From assembly GCF_010994755.1 (NCBI RefSeq), contig NZ_WHSB02000007.1, forward strand, positions 62,001 through 126,000: a DNA stretch of 64,000 nt. The letters run 5' to 3'. Every line of letters begins with the position of its first letter. The stretch's first letter is position 1. This document shows, in pieces, positions 1 through 10,393 of the stretch. A program made the translations under genes and the position numbers. The notes beneath the pieces were generated by a model. That model saw only the letters and a list, made by a program, of their open reading frames with translations. It searched no databases and was not told the DNA's origin. This DNA is from Shinella lacus. GTDB lineage: Bacteria; Pseudomonadota; Alphaproteobacteria; Rhizobiales; Rhizobiaceae.

Positions 1-1
1 G

Positions 2-1108
2 AAGACGGCAAACCAGTTCCACGCCGACATCGCCGCCCTTGGCGCGATGCAGCCGACGCACGAGCCGCGCGCCACCGAGTTCGTCCAGCCGCGCGACGAT
101 GGCAAGGTGGACATGATTACCTTGATTCTGCGTCTCATCGAACGCGGCCATGCCTATGAAGCGAACGGCGAAGTCCTGTTCGACACGCGCTCCATGGCCG
201 ATTACGGCGACCTCTCGAAGCGCAACCTCGACGAACAGCAGGCCGGCGCCCGCGTCGCCGTCGATGCGCACAAGAAGAACCCCGGTGATTTCGTGCTCTG
301 GAAGCTTTCCTCGCCCGAAGAGCCAGGCTGGGACAGTCCCTGGGGCCGCGGTCGTCCGGGCTGGCATATCGAGTGCTCCGCCATGTCGGCCGCCTATCTC
401 GGCGAGACCTTCGACATCCACGGCGGCGGCCTCGATCTCATCTTCCCGCACCATGAAAACGAGATCGCCCAGTCGCGCTGCGCGCATGGCACCAAGGTCA
501 TGTCGAATGTCTGGATGCACAACGGCTTCCTGCAGGTCGAGGGCCGCAAGATGTCGAAGTCCGAAGGCAATTTCTACACGATCTCGGAACTGCTGGAGGA
601 AGAGAAGTTCGGCGGCCGGAAATGGCCGGGCGAGGTGCTGCGCCTTGCCATGCTGATGACGCACTACCGCGAACCGATCGACTTCAGCGTCAAGCGCCTG
701 GAGGAGGCCGAGCGCCTGCTCGCCAAGTGGCCGGCCGACGGCAACGCTGCGGAAGGCCGCGTCGACGAAAGCGTGCTCGCCCCCTTGCGCGACGACCTGA
801 ACACGGTTGCCGCCATCCAGGCGCTGCACGCGCTCGCCCAATGCGCCAACAGCGACCCGCTGATGCTCCCCATCTTCGCCGCCAGCGCCGAACTCCTCGG
901 CGTCGTGCCAAGGAAGGCGGAGGTCTCCAAGGCGCTGGAGGACAGCATCGACACGATCATCCAGCTCCGCCTCGAAATGCTGAAGGCGAAGAATTTTACC
1001 GAAGCCGACAAGATCCGCGACGACCTCGCCGCCAAGGGTGTCCAGCTCAAGGACGGCAAGGACCCGGAAACGGGCGAGCGGGTGACGACTTGGGAGGTGA
1101 AGCGGTGA
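2..1108 (+). CDS. cysS: Cysteinyl-tRNA synthetase, C-terminal part (5' truncated by window edge)
   Basis: Class I aminoacyl-tRNA synthetase that charges tRNA-Cys in the cytoplasm. The frame is open from base 2, so 368 residues are present. Full-length enzymes are about 460 residues, so roughly 95 N-terminal residues, including the HIGH motif, lie upstream of the window. Visible motifs are WHIECSAM, which carries a zinc-ligand Cys, [11 protein letters not shown] with the zinc-binding His/Glu, and the KMSKS loop at 548-562. The tail is the usual CysRS helical and anticodon-binding region. It ends about 60 bp before the vapB-like gene and is probably a separate transcription unit. Confidence 0.97.
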   Translation, partial: KTANQFHADIAALGAMQPTHEPRATEFVQPRDDGKVDMITLILRLIERGHAYEANGEVLFDTRSMADYGDLSKRNLDEQQAGARVAVDAHKKNPGDFVLWKLSSPEEPGWDSPWGRGRPGWHIECSAMSAAYLGETFDIHGGGLDLIFPHHENEIAQSRCAHGTKVMSNVWMHNGFLQVEGRKMSKSEGNFYTISELLEEEKFGGRKWPGEVLRLAMLMTHYREPIDFSVKRLEEAERLLAKWPADGNAAEGRVDESVLAPLRDDLNTVAAIQALHALAQCANSDPLMLPIFAASAELLGVVPRKAEVSKALEDSIDTIIQLRLEMLKAKNFTEADKIRDDLAAKGVQLKDGKDPETGERVTTWEVKR

Positions 1109-1128
1109 TGTTGTGCTAGAAGAGGCAA

Positions 1129-1149
1129 AGGCATATGCTTAGGCATATG
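1129..1149. promoter_or_regulatory. Candidate VapB operator: repeated AGGCATATG boxes
   Basis: AGGCATATG occurs at 1129-1137 and again at 1141-1149, a 12-bp period. The first box contains the perfect palindrome GCATATGC. It lies 22-42 bp before the chosen vapB start. VapB-type antitoxins usually autorepress by binding repeats in this position, so an operator is a reasonable inference. No promoter elements were resolved with confidence. Confidence 0.4.
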
Positions 1150-1170
1150 TCGTAATCGATGGAGGCCGCC

Positions 1171-1443
1171 ATGAATGCGAGACCGAAAGAATTGCCCGAA
1201 CCGTCGCCGGAACGCGACGTCAAGCTTTTCCGCAATGGCCGCAACCAGGCGGTCCGCATTCCCGTGGAGTTTGAACTTCCCGGCAATGAGGCGGTGATGC
1301 GCAAGGAGGGCGACCGACTTATCATCGAGCCGAAGCTCAAGAAGCTCGACCTGTTCGAATGGCTTGCCACGCTCGAGCCGCTGGAGGAAGACTTCCCGGA
1401 TATCGATGAAGGGTTGCTGCCGCCAAGGGATGTCGACTTGTGA
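1171..1443 (+). CDS. VapB/AbrB-family antitoxin
   Basis: Predicted 90-residue antitoxin of the vapC toxin immediately downstream. The segment VKLFRNGRNQAVRIPVEFE is the usual SpoVT/AbrB-type N-terminal DNA-binding swapped-hairpin motif. The acidic C-terminal tail (LEPLEEDFPDIDEG) is the sort of segment that wraps around VapC. I prefer ATG 1171, which has GGAGG at 1161-1165 five bases upstream, over the in-frame ATG at 1159, which overlaps that Shine-Dalgarno. The stop overlaps the GTG start of vapC, so the pair should be translationally coupled. The fold is confident; the exact subfamily is less so. Confidence 0.88.
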   Translation: MNARPKELPEPSPERDVKLFRNGRNQAVRIPVEFELPGNEAVMRKEGDRLIIEPKLKKLDLFEWLATLEPLEEDFPDIDEGLLPPRDVDL

Positions 1444-1856
1444 GCGATCACCGCTACATGCTCGATACCAATATCGTGTCGGATATGGTGCGCAATCCGG
1501 AAGGCGCTGCCGTGGTACGAAGCAGGGTTGCGGGCAAAGGCCGCCTGTGTCTCAGCGCTGTCACCGTCTGCGAATTGCGCTTTGGCGTCAAAAAGAAGGG
1601 CTCGGAAGCTCTTCGCAATCGCGTGGAGACATTTCTATTGGCCGTTCCGGCCGTGCCACTGGAATCGGACGCGAGCGAGCGTTTTGCTGAGATACGCTAT
1701 GAGCTCGAACGCAAGGGAACCCCGATCGGCCCTTACGACATGCTGATCGCCGCCCATGCCCTCTCGCTCGACTTGACACTCGTCACCGCCAACATCCGCG
1801 AATTTTCCCGCGTGGAAGGCCTGAAGGTCGAAAACTGGCTGGAGGCCGCGCCATGA
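1440..1856 (+). CDS. vapC: VapC-family PIN-domain RNase toxin
   Basis: Predicted 138-residue Mg-dependent ribonuclease toxin neutralised by the upstream VapB-like protein. PIN-domain acidic residues are visible: D9 in MLDTNIVSD, E45 in VCELRFGV and D100 in PYDMLIAAHA, followed by TANIREFSRVEGL, a C-terminal motif of FitB/VapC proteins. The GTG start lies on the last base before the antitoxin TGA. Its own TGA overlaps the ATG of the next gene. One line I counted in its 5' half is 53% G+C, lower than nearby housekeeping genes, consistent with a mobile toxin-antitoxin origin. The RNA target cannot be inferred. Confidence 0.93.
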   Translation: MSDHRYMLDTNIVSDMVRNPEGAAVVRSRVAGKGRLCLSAVTVCELRFGVKKKGSEALRNRVETFLLAVPAVPLESDASERFAEIRYELERKGTPIGPYDMLIAAHALSLDLTLVTANIREFSRVEGLKVENWLEAAP

Positions 1857-2335
1857 GCACCCCCTTCTACACCGGCGGCTGCCAGTGTGGCGCCGTGCGT
1901 TTCCATGTCGAGGGCGCTTTGGGTGATGCGTCGGTCTGCCATTGCCGCATGTGCCAGAAGGCGAGCGGGAATTTCTATCTGCCGCTCGTTTCCGTGCGCG
2001 AGGCAAAGCTCACCTGGACGCGGGGCGAGCCCAAGCGGTTCCAATCCTCGAACCATGGTTATCGCGGTTTCTGCGGCGATTGCGGCACGCCGCTGACCTA
2101 TGAGGCGCCGGACGGGGTGGCGCTCACCATCGCTGCCTTCGACGATCCAGCCGAGATCGCGCCGCGCATCCAATGGGGCATCGAGGCGAAGCTGCCCTAT
2201 GTCGATACCATCCACGACCTGCCGGGCGAGGACACGATGGCAGACCAGGATGCGGCGTCGTTCCTCGCCGATCTTGTCTCCTACCAGCACCCGGACCACG
2301 ACACCGACGACTGGCCGCCGGAGCGGAAGCGATGA
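1853..2335 (+). CDS. GFA-family zinc protein, copy 1
   Basis: 160-residue member of the GFA family (glutathione-dependent formaldehyde-activating enzyme/CENP-V fold). The Cys motifs GGCQCGAVRF, CHCRMCQK and FCGDCGTPLTY are intact and should form the structural and catalytic zinc sites. Family members are often annotated as S-hydroxymethylglutathione synthases, but the activity of most paralogues is unproven. It starts within an ATGA overlap with vapC and ends in an ATGA overlap with copy 2. The C-terminal QHPDHDTDDWPPE resembles the ends of the next two proteins, which points to tandem duplication. Confidence 0.92.
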   Translation: MSTPFYTGGCQCGAVRFHVEGALGDASVCHCRMCQKASGNFYLPLVSVREAKLTWTRGEPKRFQSSNHGYRGFCGDCGTPLTYEAPDGVALTIAAFDDPAEIAPRIQWGIEAKLPYVDTIHDLPGEDTMADQDAASFLADLVSYQHPDHDTDDWPPERKR

Positions 2336-2823
2336 GCATTTCGCGCATCTATACCGGCGGCTGTCAGTGCGGCGCAGTGCGTTACCGCGTGGAGGGCACG
2401 CTCGGCGATCCGCATCTGTGCCATTGCCGCATGTGCCAGAAGGCGGCGGGCAACTATTTCCTGCCGCTCGCCAACGCGCCGCGCACGCGTTTTTCGGTGA
2501 CCCGCGGCGAGCCGGGCTGGTTCCAGTCCTCTGAAATCGTGCGCCGCGGCTTCTGCCGGGATTGCGGCACGCCGCTCTTCTACGACGGCCTCGCCGCCGC
2601 GCATATCAATGTCACGCTCGGCTCGCTCGACGACCCGGAGGACGTGCGACCGATCGCCCAGTCCGGCTTCGAATCGCGGCTCGTCTGGTTTTCGCAATTG
2701 CCGAAGCTTGCCGAAAGCGAGAGCAACGAAGGCGAGGGTGGCGAGGCGCGCCACGCGAAAATCCGCGACTCGAACCGCCAGCATCCCGACTACGACACCG
2801 ATCATTGGCCGCCGGAGGACTAG
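2332..2823 (+). CDS. GFA-family zinc protein, copy 2
   Basis: 163-residue second tandem GFA protein with GGCQCGAVRY, CHCRMCQK and FCRDCGTPLFY. ATG 2332 is chosen because it overlaps the stop of copy 1 (ATGA) and begins at the conserved N-terminus. The longer open frame upstream is only read-through of the wrong frame of copy 1. It carries an extra charged stretch before the C-terminal HPDYDTDHWPPED, absent from copy 1. Catalytic identity is unknown; formaldehyde or other thiol-adduct chemistry is a family-level inference only. Confidence 0.92.
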   Translation: MSISRIYTGGCQCGAVRYRVEGTLGDPHLCHCRMCQKAAGNYFLPLANAPRTRFSVTRGEPGWFQSSEIVRRGFCRDCGTPLFYDGLAAAHINVTLGSLDDPEDVRPIAQSGFESRLVWFSQLPKLAESESNEGEGGEARHAKIRDSNRQHPDYDTDHWPPED

Positions 2824-2825
2824 AC

Positions 2826-4255
<1,430 letters not shown>

Positions 4256-4283
4256 GACAAGACCGTTCCCAGGGAGGGAACCG

Positions 4284-5900
4284 ATGAAAAAAGACCGTAT
4301 CCACCTCTTCGACACCACGCTGCGCGATGGCCAGCAGACGCCCGGCATCGACTTTTCCGTCGAGGACAAGATTGCGATTGCCGGCATGCTGGATGAGTTC
4401 GGCCTGGACTATGTCGAGGGCGGCTATCCGGGCGCCAACCCGACGGATACGGCCTTTTTCGCAAAGAAACGCACCGGCCGCGCCAAATTCGTCGCCTTCG
4501 GCATGACGAAGCGCGCCGGCGTTTCCGCCTCCAACGATCCGGGGCTTGCGGCCCTGCTTGGCTCGAAGAGCGACGCGATCTGTCTTGTCGCCAAGAGCTG
4601 GGACTATCATGTGCGCGTGGCGCTCGGCTGTTCGAACGAGGAGAACCTCGAAAGCATCTCCGAATCGGTGAAAGCCGTGGTGGCCTCCGGCCGCGAATCC
4701 ATGGTCGATTGCGAGCATTTCTTCGACGGCTACAAGGCCAACCCGGATTATGCATTGGCCTGCGCCACGACGGCCTTTGCCGCCGGCGCGCGCTGGGTCG
4801 TGCTCTGTGACACCAATGGCGGCACGCAGCCGTCGGAAATCCAGGCGATCGTCGCGGCCGTCATCGCCGCCGGCGTGCCGGGCGAAAACCTCGGCATCCA
4901 CGCCCACAACGATACGGGCCAGGCCGTCGCCAATTCGCTCGCCGCCGTGGAAGCCGGCGTGCGCCAGATCCAGGGCACGCTGAACGGCATCGGCGAGCGC
5001 TGCGGCAACGCCAACCTGGTGACGCTGATCCCGACGCTGGCGCTGAAGGAAGCCTATACCGGCCGCTTCGAAATCGGCATCGACGCGGAAAAGCTCACCG
5101 GCCTTACCAAGCTGGCCCACACGTTCGATGAACTCCTGAACCGCTCGCCGGATCATCAGGCGCCTTATGTCGGCGCCTCCGCCTTCGCCACTAAGGCCGG
5201 CATCCACGCCTCGGCGCTGCTCAAGGACCCGCGCACCTACGAACACGTCACGCCGGAAAGCGTGGGCAACCTGCGCAAGGTCATGGTGTCGGACCAGGGC
5301 GGCAAGGCGAATTTCATCAACGCGCTGAAACTGCGCGGCATTACGGTCGGCAAGGACGATCCGAAACTCGACCGCCTGATCCAGATCGTCAAGGAACGCG
5401 AGGCGACCGGTTATGCCTATGAGGGGGCGGATGCGAGTTTCGCATTGCTCGCCTACCGCACGCTCGGCACGGTGCCGGATTTCTTCCACGTCGAGAGTTT
5501 TCGCGTGATGGTCGAGCGCCGCTATGACGCCAACGGCCAGCTCAAGACGGTTTCGGAAGCAGTGGTGCGGGTCATCGTCGATGGCGAGACGATGATGTCG
5601 GTGGCCGAGGGTCACGGCCCGGTCAATGCGCTGGACCTGGCGCTCCGCAAGGACCTCGGCAAATACCAGGCCGAGATCGCCGATCTGGAACTTGCGGACT
5701 ACAAGGTGCGTATCCTCAACGGCGGCACCGAGGCGATCACCCGCGTGCTGATCGAATCGACCGACGGCAGCGGCGCGCGCTGGTGGACGGTCGGCGTCTC
5801 CGACAACATCATCGACGCCTCCTTCCAGGCGCTGATGGATTCGATCGTCTACAAGCTCCTGAAGAACCGCGGCGAGGCGGGCCGGGTGGCAGCGGAGTAG
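4284..5900 (+). CDS. cimA: (R)-citramalate synthase
   Basis: 538-residue enzyme of the HMGL-like/2-isopropylmalate synthase superfamily. It probably condenses pyruvate with acetyl-CoA to citramalate, the threonine-independent entry to isoleucine synthesis. The N-terminal TIM barrel begins LFDTTLRDGQQTPGI and carries metal-binding HAHNDTGQA. The C-terminal part from about residue 400 fits the LeuA-type allosteric dimer domain. GGGAGGG stands just before ATG 4284. The length and the start of the barrel favour the CimA subfamily over LeuA, but homology alone does not prove substrate choice. Confidence 0.9.
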   Translation: MKKDRIHLFDTTLRDGQQTPGIDFSVEDKIAIAGMLDEFGLDYVEGGYPGANPTDTAFFAKKRTGRAKFVAFGMTKRAGVSASNDPGLAALLGSKSDAICLVAKSWDYHVRVALGCSNEENLESISESVKAVVASGRESMVDCEHFFDGYKANPDYALACATTAFAAGARWVVLCDTNGGTQPSEIQAIVAAVIAAGVPGENLGIHAHNDTGQAVANSLAAVEAGVRQIQGTLNGIGERCGNANLVTLIPTLALKEAYTGRFEIGIDAEKLTGLTKLAHTFDELLNRSPDHQAPYVGASAFATKAGIHASALLKDPRTYEHVTPESVGNLRKVMVSDQGGKANFINALKLRGITVGKDDPKLDRLIQIVKEREATGYAYEGADASFALLAYRTLGTVPDFFHVESFRVMVERRYDANGQLKTVSEAVVRVIVDGETMMSVAEGHGPVNALDLALRKDLGKYQAEIADLELADYKVRILNGGTEAITRVLIESTDGSGARWWTVGVSDNIIDASFQALMDSIVYKLLKNRGEAGRVAAE

Positions 5901-6009
5901 TGGGATAGGTTCAGCGCCGCTCATCATCCCTTCACCGGAATGAATTGGTGCATTTGCGTTGGTTGGAGTACGACGTCGGAAAATCCATAAATCGACGGGA
6001 AATGACACC

Positions 6010-6954
6010 ATGGCCGACGCGAATTCCACCAGCGGCCCCCAAACCGGCGATTCGCCGCGCGGTTTTGCCTTCGCCCTGACGGCCTACCTGCTCTGGGGCT
6101 TCCTGCCCTTCTTCATGAAGGCCGTGGCGCATATCCCCGCCTCCGAGGTGGTGGCGCACCGCATCGTCTGGTCGGTGCCGCTTGCCGGCCTCGTGCTGGT
6201 CTGGCTCGGGCGCACGGGTGATATCAAGGCGGCGCTGCGCTCGCCGCGCATGCTCGGCATGGCGACGCTGACGGCGGTGCTGATCACCATCAACTGGGGC
6301 ATCTATGTCTGGGCGATCGGTGCGGGCCGGGCGATCGAGACGGCGCTCGGCTACTATATCAACCCGCTCTTCTCGATCTTCCTCGGCGCGGTGCTCTTGA
6401 AGGAAATGCCGGACCGGGCACAGATGGTGGCGATCGCGCTTGCCGCCGTCGCCGTCGGCGTGCTCGCCTTCGATGCCGGCGGCCTGCCCTGGGTGTCGAT
6501 CGGGCTCTGCCTGTCCTGGGGCTTCTATGCCTTCTTCCGCAAGACGCTGCCGATCGGGCCGAACCAGGGATTCTTCCTGGAAGTGCTGCTGCTCAGCGTG
6601 CCGGCGCTCGGCTACATCGTCTGGCTCGAAGCCTCGGGCGAAGGGCATTTCGGCGATACCGGCATGGCGGACGTGCTGTGGCTGCTCGCCTGCGGCATCG
6701 TCACCGCCATCCCGCTGATGATCTATGCCAACGGCGCGAAGCTCCTGCGCCTCTCGACCATCGCCATCATGCAATATATCGCGCCGACGATGATCTTCAT
6801 CATCGCCGTCTTCGTCTTCGGCGAGCCCTTCGGCACGGCCAAGCTGATCGCCTTCATCCTGATCTGGGTGGCGCTGGTCATCTATTCCGGCTCCATGCTG
6901 CGCACCGCGCGGGCACGCCGAATCGCCGCCACGGAACTCAAGCCGGCGGAATGA
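6010..6954 (+). CDS. rarD: RarD-type EamA-family transporter
   Basis: 314-residue inner-membrane protein with about ten hydrophobic helices, as in the EamA/DMT superfamily. It matches the RarD type through FALTAYLLWGFLPFFMK near the N-terminus, NWGIYVWAIG and ALGYYINPLFSI. The substrate is unknown; RarD was originally described as chloramphenicol-sensitive protein. I use ATG 6010 rather than the upstream TTG at 5959 because it begins at the natural N-terminus. It stands between cimA and a palindromic repeat, with no evident operon partner. Confidence 0.9.
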   Translation: MADANSTSGPQTGDSPRGFAFALTAYLLWGFLPFFMKAVAHIPASEVVAHRIVWSVPLAGLVLVWLGRTGDIKAALRSPRMLGMATLTAVLITINWGIYVWAIGAGRAIETALGYYINPLFSIFLGAVLLKEMPDRAQMVAIALAAVAVGVLAFDAGGLPWVSIGLCLSWGFYAFFRKTLPIGPNQGFFLEVLLLSVPALGYIVWLEASGEGHFGDTGMADVLWLLACGIVTAIPLMIYANGAKLLRLSTIAIMQYIAPTMIFIIAVFVFGEPFGTAKLIAFILIWVALVIYSGSMLRTARARRIAATELKPAE

Positions 6955-6972
6955 ACCTCGCCCACCCGCGGA

Positions 6973-7048
6973 CGTCATCCTCGGGCTCGACCCGAGGATC
7001 CATGCGGCACGCAGGGCGTGGATGGTCGGGTCAGGCCCGACCATGACG
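6973..7048. repeat. Two-hairpin intergenic repeat, copy 1
   Basis: A 76-bp element made of two palindromes. The left one has CATCCTCGGG and CCCGAGGAT arms around CTCGA. The right one has ATGGTCGGG and CCCGACCAT arms around TCAGG. A second copy in reverse orientation lies at 25490-25566. This short repeat type is widespread between genes of Rhizobiales and other alphaproteobacteria. Here it separates the ends of rarD and the LOG gene, so in RNA it could act as a 3' structure for either. Confidence 0.75.
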
Positions 7049-7074
7049 GAGGAGAGGTTTTCGGCTGATACGTC

Positions 7075-7695
7075 TCAAAGCCGCGCGATAATATCCGCTT
7101 CGCCGTCGCGGTCCACCTGGCCGGCCCAATGCTCGACGAGGGCGGAGACGATCTCTTCCGGTTCGTCGATGACCATCGGCTGCACGAGATGGGCGGTGTG
7201 GATGAAGCCTTCGTCCGCCATGTGACGGATGAGCTTCAGCATCGGATCCCAGAAGCCGCCGATATTGGCGAAGACCATCGGCTTGCGGTGACGGCCGAGC
7301 TGCGCCCAGGTCATCACCTCGACGATCTCCTCCAGCGTGCCGATGCCGCCCGGCAGCGCCACGAAGGCGTCGGCCCGGTCGAACATCTTGTGCTTTCGCT
7401 CGTGCATGTCGGGCGTGATGATCAATTCGCTCAATTGCCCGAGCGAATGACGGGTGGCCTCCATATCGACGAGGAATTGCGGTATGATGCCGGTGACGCG
7501 GCCGCCATGCGAGAGCACGCCGCTGGCGACCGCCCCCATGATGCCTTTCGTGCCGCCGCCATAGACGAGGCGGAGATGGTTTTCGGCCATGGCCTGACCC
7601 AGCCGCCGGCCCGCGGCGATATAGGCAGAATCACGGCCCGGCTGGGAGCCGCAGTAGACGCAGACGGATCGAATCGGCAGGGTTTGTTCACTCAT
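7075..7695 (-). CDS. LOG-family cytokinin riboside 5'-monophosphate phosphoribohydrolase-like protein
   Basis: 206-residue Rossmann-fold LOG/TIGR00730 protein. The family hydrolyses nucleoside 5'-monophosphates to free base and ribose-5-phosphate. Family motifs are VCVYCGS near the N-terminus, YGGGTKGIMG and the catalytic PGGIGTLEE at 115-123, plus MHERK for substrate binding. The longer open frame upstream is rejected because the conserved protein begins at the ATG complementary to 7693-7695. It is divergent from the LysM gene with a 160-bp shared promoter region. Whether it makes cytokinin or serves nucleotide salvage is undecided. Confidence 0.93.
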   Translation of the reverse strand: MSEQTLPIRSVCVYCGSQPGRDSAYIAAGRRLGQAMAENHLRLVYGGGTKGIMGAVASGVLSHGGRVTGIIPQFLVDMEATRHSLGQLSELIITPDMHERKHKMFDRADAFVALPGGIGTLEEIVEVMTWAQLGRHRKPMVFANIGGFWDPMLKLIRHMADEGFIHTAHLVQPMVIDEPEEIVSALVEHWAGQVDRDGEADIIARL

Positions 7696-7855
7696 GACGG
7701 GATTCAGCCACCCGGCAGGAGCCTCGTCAAGGATAATGACGGAAAAAGCATGGCACCAAGGGCCTGGAACGTCTCGGGAACCTTGTGCAAAACCTTGGGA
7801 ATCGGTAGCAATTTCAGGAGGGGACGCCCGCGAAACCGGGATAGAAAGAGAGTTG

Positions 7856-10270
7856 ATGATGAACAACAAGACCGGTCTGGTGGCCTTGATCGTGCTGGCG
7901 GTGGCAACGCTGCTCATGGTTTTCCTCGTGCTGCCCAACATGAACAAGGAAACGCCGGCGGAAACGCCCGTCGCCAACCTCACCAACAAGGTGACCGAAG
8001 GGGGCGGCGAGACCACGACGGCGGACGGAAAACAGGCCCGTCCGAAGACCGAGACCGGTGCCGCGACCACGACCGAACCCGCCGCCGGAAGCGATGCCAC
8101 CGCGGAAGCCGAGAAGCCGGCAGCGGACGCCACGACCGGCGAGGCCGCATCCACCGAGACCGCGACGCAGGAGGTCGCCAAGGCCGAGACGACGCCGGCC
8201 GATGCGACCGCCGCCTGGGTCACGCCCGCCTTCGATCTGCTGCGTGTCGAGCCGGATGGCTCCACGGTGATCGCCGGCCGCGGCCAGCCCAATACAAAGC
8301 TGGAAATCAAGAATGGCGAGACGGTGGTCGCCACGGCCGATATCGGCCCGTCCGGCGATTTCGCTGCCGTCTTCGACCAGCCGCTTGCGGCCGGCGACTA
8401 CCAGCTCACCCTCAACACCAAGGACGACAAGGGCGCGACGAAGACCTCGGAAGAGGTCGCGACCGTCTCCGTGCCGAAGGATACCGCCGGCGAGCTGCTC
8501 GCCATGGTCTCCAAGCCCGGCGAGGCGAGCCGCCTGATCACGGTGCCGGAAGCAGCCGAGAAAGCCGCGGCCGATGCCACGGCGACGGCGGAAAAGACGC
8601 TCGACCAGCCGGCCGGCGAAACCGCCACGGCGACTGACGCCGGAACCACGGCCGTCGAAAAGCCCGCGACCGAAACGGCCAAGGCGACCGACGAAGGCAC
8701 CGCCGCCGCATCGGGCGAGACCGCAACCGCGAGTGCTGATACGCAGGGGGCCGACACGCAGAGTGCCGCGACGGAAAGCGCCGCCACGGCTGAAGGCGCT
8801 GCGGGCGTGACCGCGACGGAAGCTACGTCCAAGGCGCAGGCCCGCGTTTCGGCGGTCGAGCTGGAAGGCGAGCGCATGTTCATCGCCGGCACGGCAAAGC
8901 CCGGCGCGCTGGTGCGCATCTATGCCGACGACAAGCTCGTCGGCGAGGCGAAGGCCGACGAAGCCGGCCGCTACGTCGCGGACGGCACGATCGACCTGTC
9001 TGTCGGCCGCCACACGGTGCGCGCCGACGTGATGAGCCCCGACGGCGGCAAGGTGGAGTTCCGCGCCTCCGTTCCGTTCGACCGGCCGGAAGGCGAGCAG
9101 GTTGCCGTGGTGGCGCAGGACAGCGCCACGGGCGATACCGGCCCGGCGCTCGGCCTCATCGGCGGCGGCACTTTCGACAAGCTGCGCAGCGAGGCCGACA
9201 AGGCGATCGCGCTCCTGAAGGGACTCTATGCCAACGGCCGCGTGCCGACGGCCGAGGAACTGGCGGCGGCACGCTCGGCCACCGAGATCGCGCTGCGCTC
9301 GCTGGCCGAGTTTAGGCCCGGTGCCGAGGAGGGCGAAGCGGCCCGCGACATGGCCGCCAGGGCCTCTGCCGCGGCTGCCTCCGCCCTTGCCAGCCTCCAG
9401 TCGCTTCCGAAGGATGCGGCCGCGGTCGGCGAAGCGCTGGGCTCCATCGAGACGGCTGTTGCCGAGGCGCTTGCACCGGCAATCGAGAAGGCCGAGGCGG
9501 TGGTCGGCGCGGCTTCTGCCGCGGCGGACCGCTCCATCGAGGCGCTCGCGGACCAGGCGACCGCGCTCCAGCAGCAGTTCGTGAGCCTGTTCTCCGACGG
9601 CCGCAATGCGACCACGGCGGAAATCCAGACCGCCCGCTCGGCACTTGAGACCGCGCTGAAGAGCATCACCGGCTTCGCGCCGCCCGCCGGCACTGCCTCA
9701 GACGTCACCGCGGCCATCGAGCGGCTGAAGGGCTGGGCGTCGACGGCGCTCGATCGCCTCGCCGCCGTTCCGGCCGGCGCCGGCAAGGAAGCCTACCAGC
9801 AGGCGCTCGCAGCACTCGAAGGCATGCCGTCGCTGACGGCAGCGGCCAATGCCGTCGCCTCCGGCAACGAAGGGGCCAATGGGGCCACGGCTGCCGAAAC
9901 CACCACTCCGGCGGAGGACACCACGACGGCCGCCGGCACCGCGGCTTCCACCGAGAGCGGCACCACCGCTGGCGGCACGGCAGCGGGCAGCGAGCAGGCG
10001 GTTGCCGAAGAGCCGGAAACGGTGGAGCAGGCGCCGCTCCAGGCCAGCAAGACCTCGGTGATCATCCGCCGCGGCGATACGCTGTGGCAGATCTCCCGCC
10101 GCATCTACGGCAAGGGTGTGCGCTACACGACGATCTACCTCGCCAACGAGGACCAGATCACCAATCCGGACCGCATCATCCCCGGCCAGGTGTTCGGCGT
10201 GCCGGACAAGACGGCGGAGAGCGACGCCGAAGCCGAGGAACTGCATCGCAAGCGCGTACGGGGTAATTGA
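7856..10270 (+). CDS. Membrane-anchored Ala/Thr-rich protein with Ig-like segments and C-terminal LysM
   Basis: 804-residue protein starting MMNNKTG, with a hydrophobic anchor at about 8-27. A long Thr/Ala/Glu-rich stretch resembles disordered periplasmic linkers. Two beta-rich Ig-like segments lie at about 125-205 and 330-410; the second contains AKPGALVRIYADDKLVGEA. An Ala-rich helical region runs from about 440 to 650. A LysM domain at about 734-784 (IIRRGDTLWQISRRIYG) should bind peptidoglycan. Tandem ATGs at 7856 and 7859 follow GAAAGAGAG. It probably links inner membrane and murein, but its role is unknown. Confidence 0.88.
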   Translation: MMNNKTGLVALIVLAVATLLMVFLVLPNMNKETPAETPVANLTNKVTEGGGETTTADGKQARPKTETGAATTTEPAAGSDATAEAEKPAADATTGEAASTETATQEVAKAETTPADATAAWVTPAFDLLRVEPDGSTVIAGRGQPNTKLEIKNGETVVATADIGPSGDFAAVFDQPLAAGDYQLTLNTKDDKGATKTSEEVATVSVPKDTAGELLAMVSKPGEASRLITVPEAAEKAAADATATAEKTLDQPAGETATATDAGTTAVEKPATETAKATDEGTAAASGETATASADTQGADTQSAATESAATAEGAAGVTATEATSKAQARVSAVELEGERMFIAGTAKPGALVRIYADDKLVGEAKADEAGRYVADGTIDLSVGRHTVRADVMSPDGGKVEFRASVPFDRPEGEQVAVVAQDSATGDTGPALGLIGGGTFDKLRSEADKAIALLKGLYANGRVPTAEELAAARSATEIALRSLAEFRPGAEEGEAARDMAARASAAAASALASLQSLPKDAAAVGEALGSIETAVAEALAPAIEKAEAVVGAASAAADRSIEALADQATALQQQFVSLFSDGRNATTAEIQTARSALETALKSITGFAPPAGTASDVTAAIERLKGWASTALDRLAAVPAGAGKEAYQQALAALEGMPSLTAAANAVASGNEGANGATAAETTTPAEDTTTAAGTAASTESGTTAGGTAAGSEQAVAEEPETVEQAPLQASKTSVIIRRGDTLWQISRRIYGKGVRYTTIYLANEDQITNPDRIIPGQVFGVPDKTAESDAEAEELHRKRVRGN

Positions 10271-10317
10271 TTTCCCGCGGACTGTTGCGAAGCAGCCGGC
10301 AAGGACCTATCTGCACG

Positions 10318-10347
10318 ATGCGGCGCTCCACGGGGCGCCGCATTTTC
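10318..10347 (+). terminator. Rho-independent terminator after the LysM gene
   Basis: TGCGGCGC at 10319-10326 pairs perfectly with GCGCCGCA at 10335-10342 around an 8-base loop, followed by TTTTC. It lies about 50 bp after the LysM stop and before the ABC exporter start, so it should separate the two units. Confidence 0.75.
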
Positions 10348-10393
10348 ATTCGAGCGATTCCCGGATCATCACGGCGGTCCGGCGGAGGCCAGC

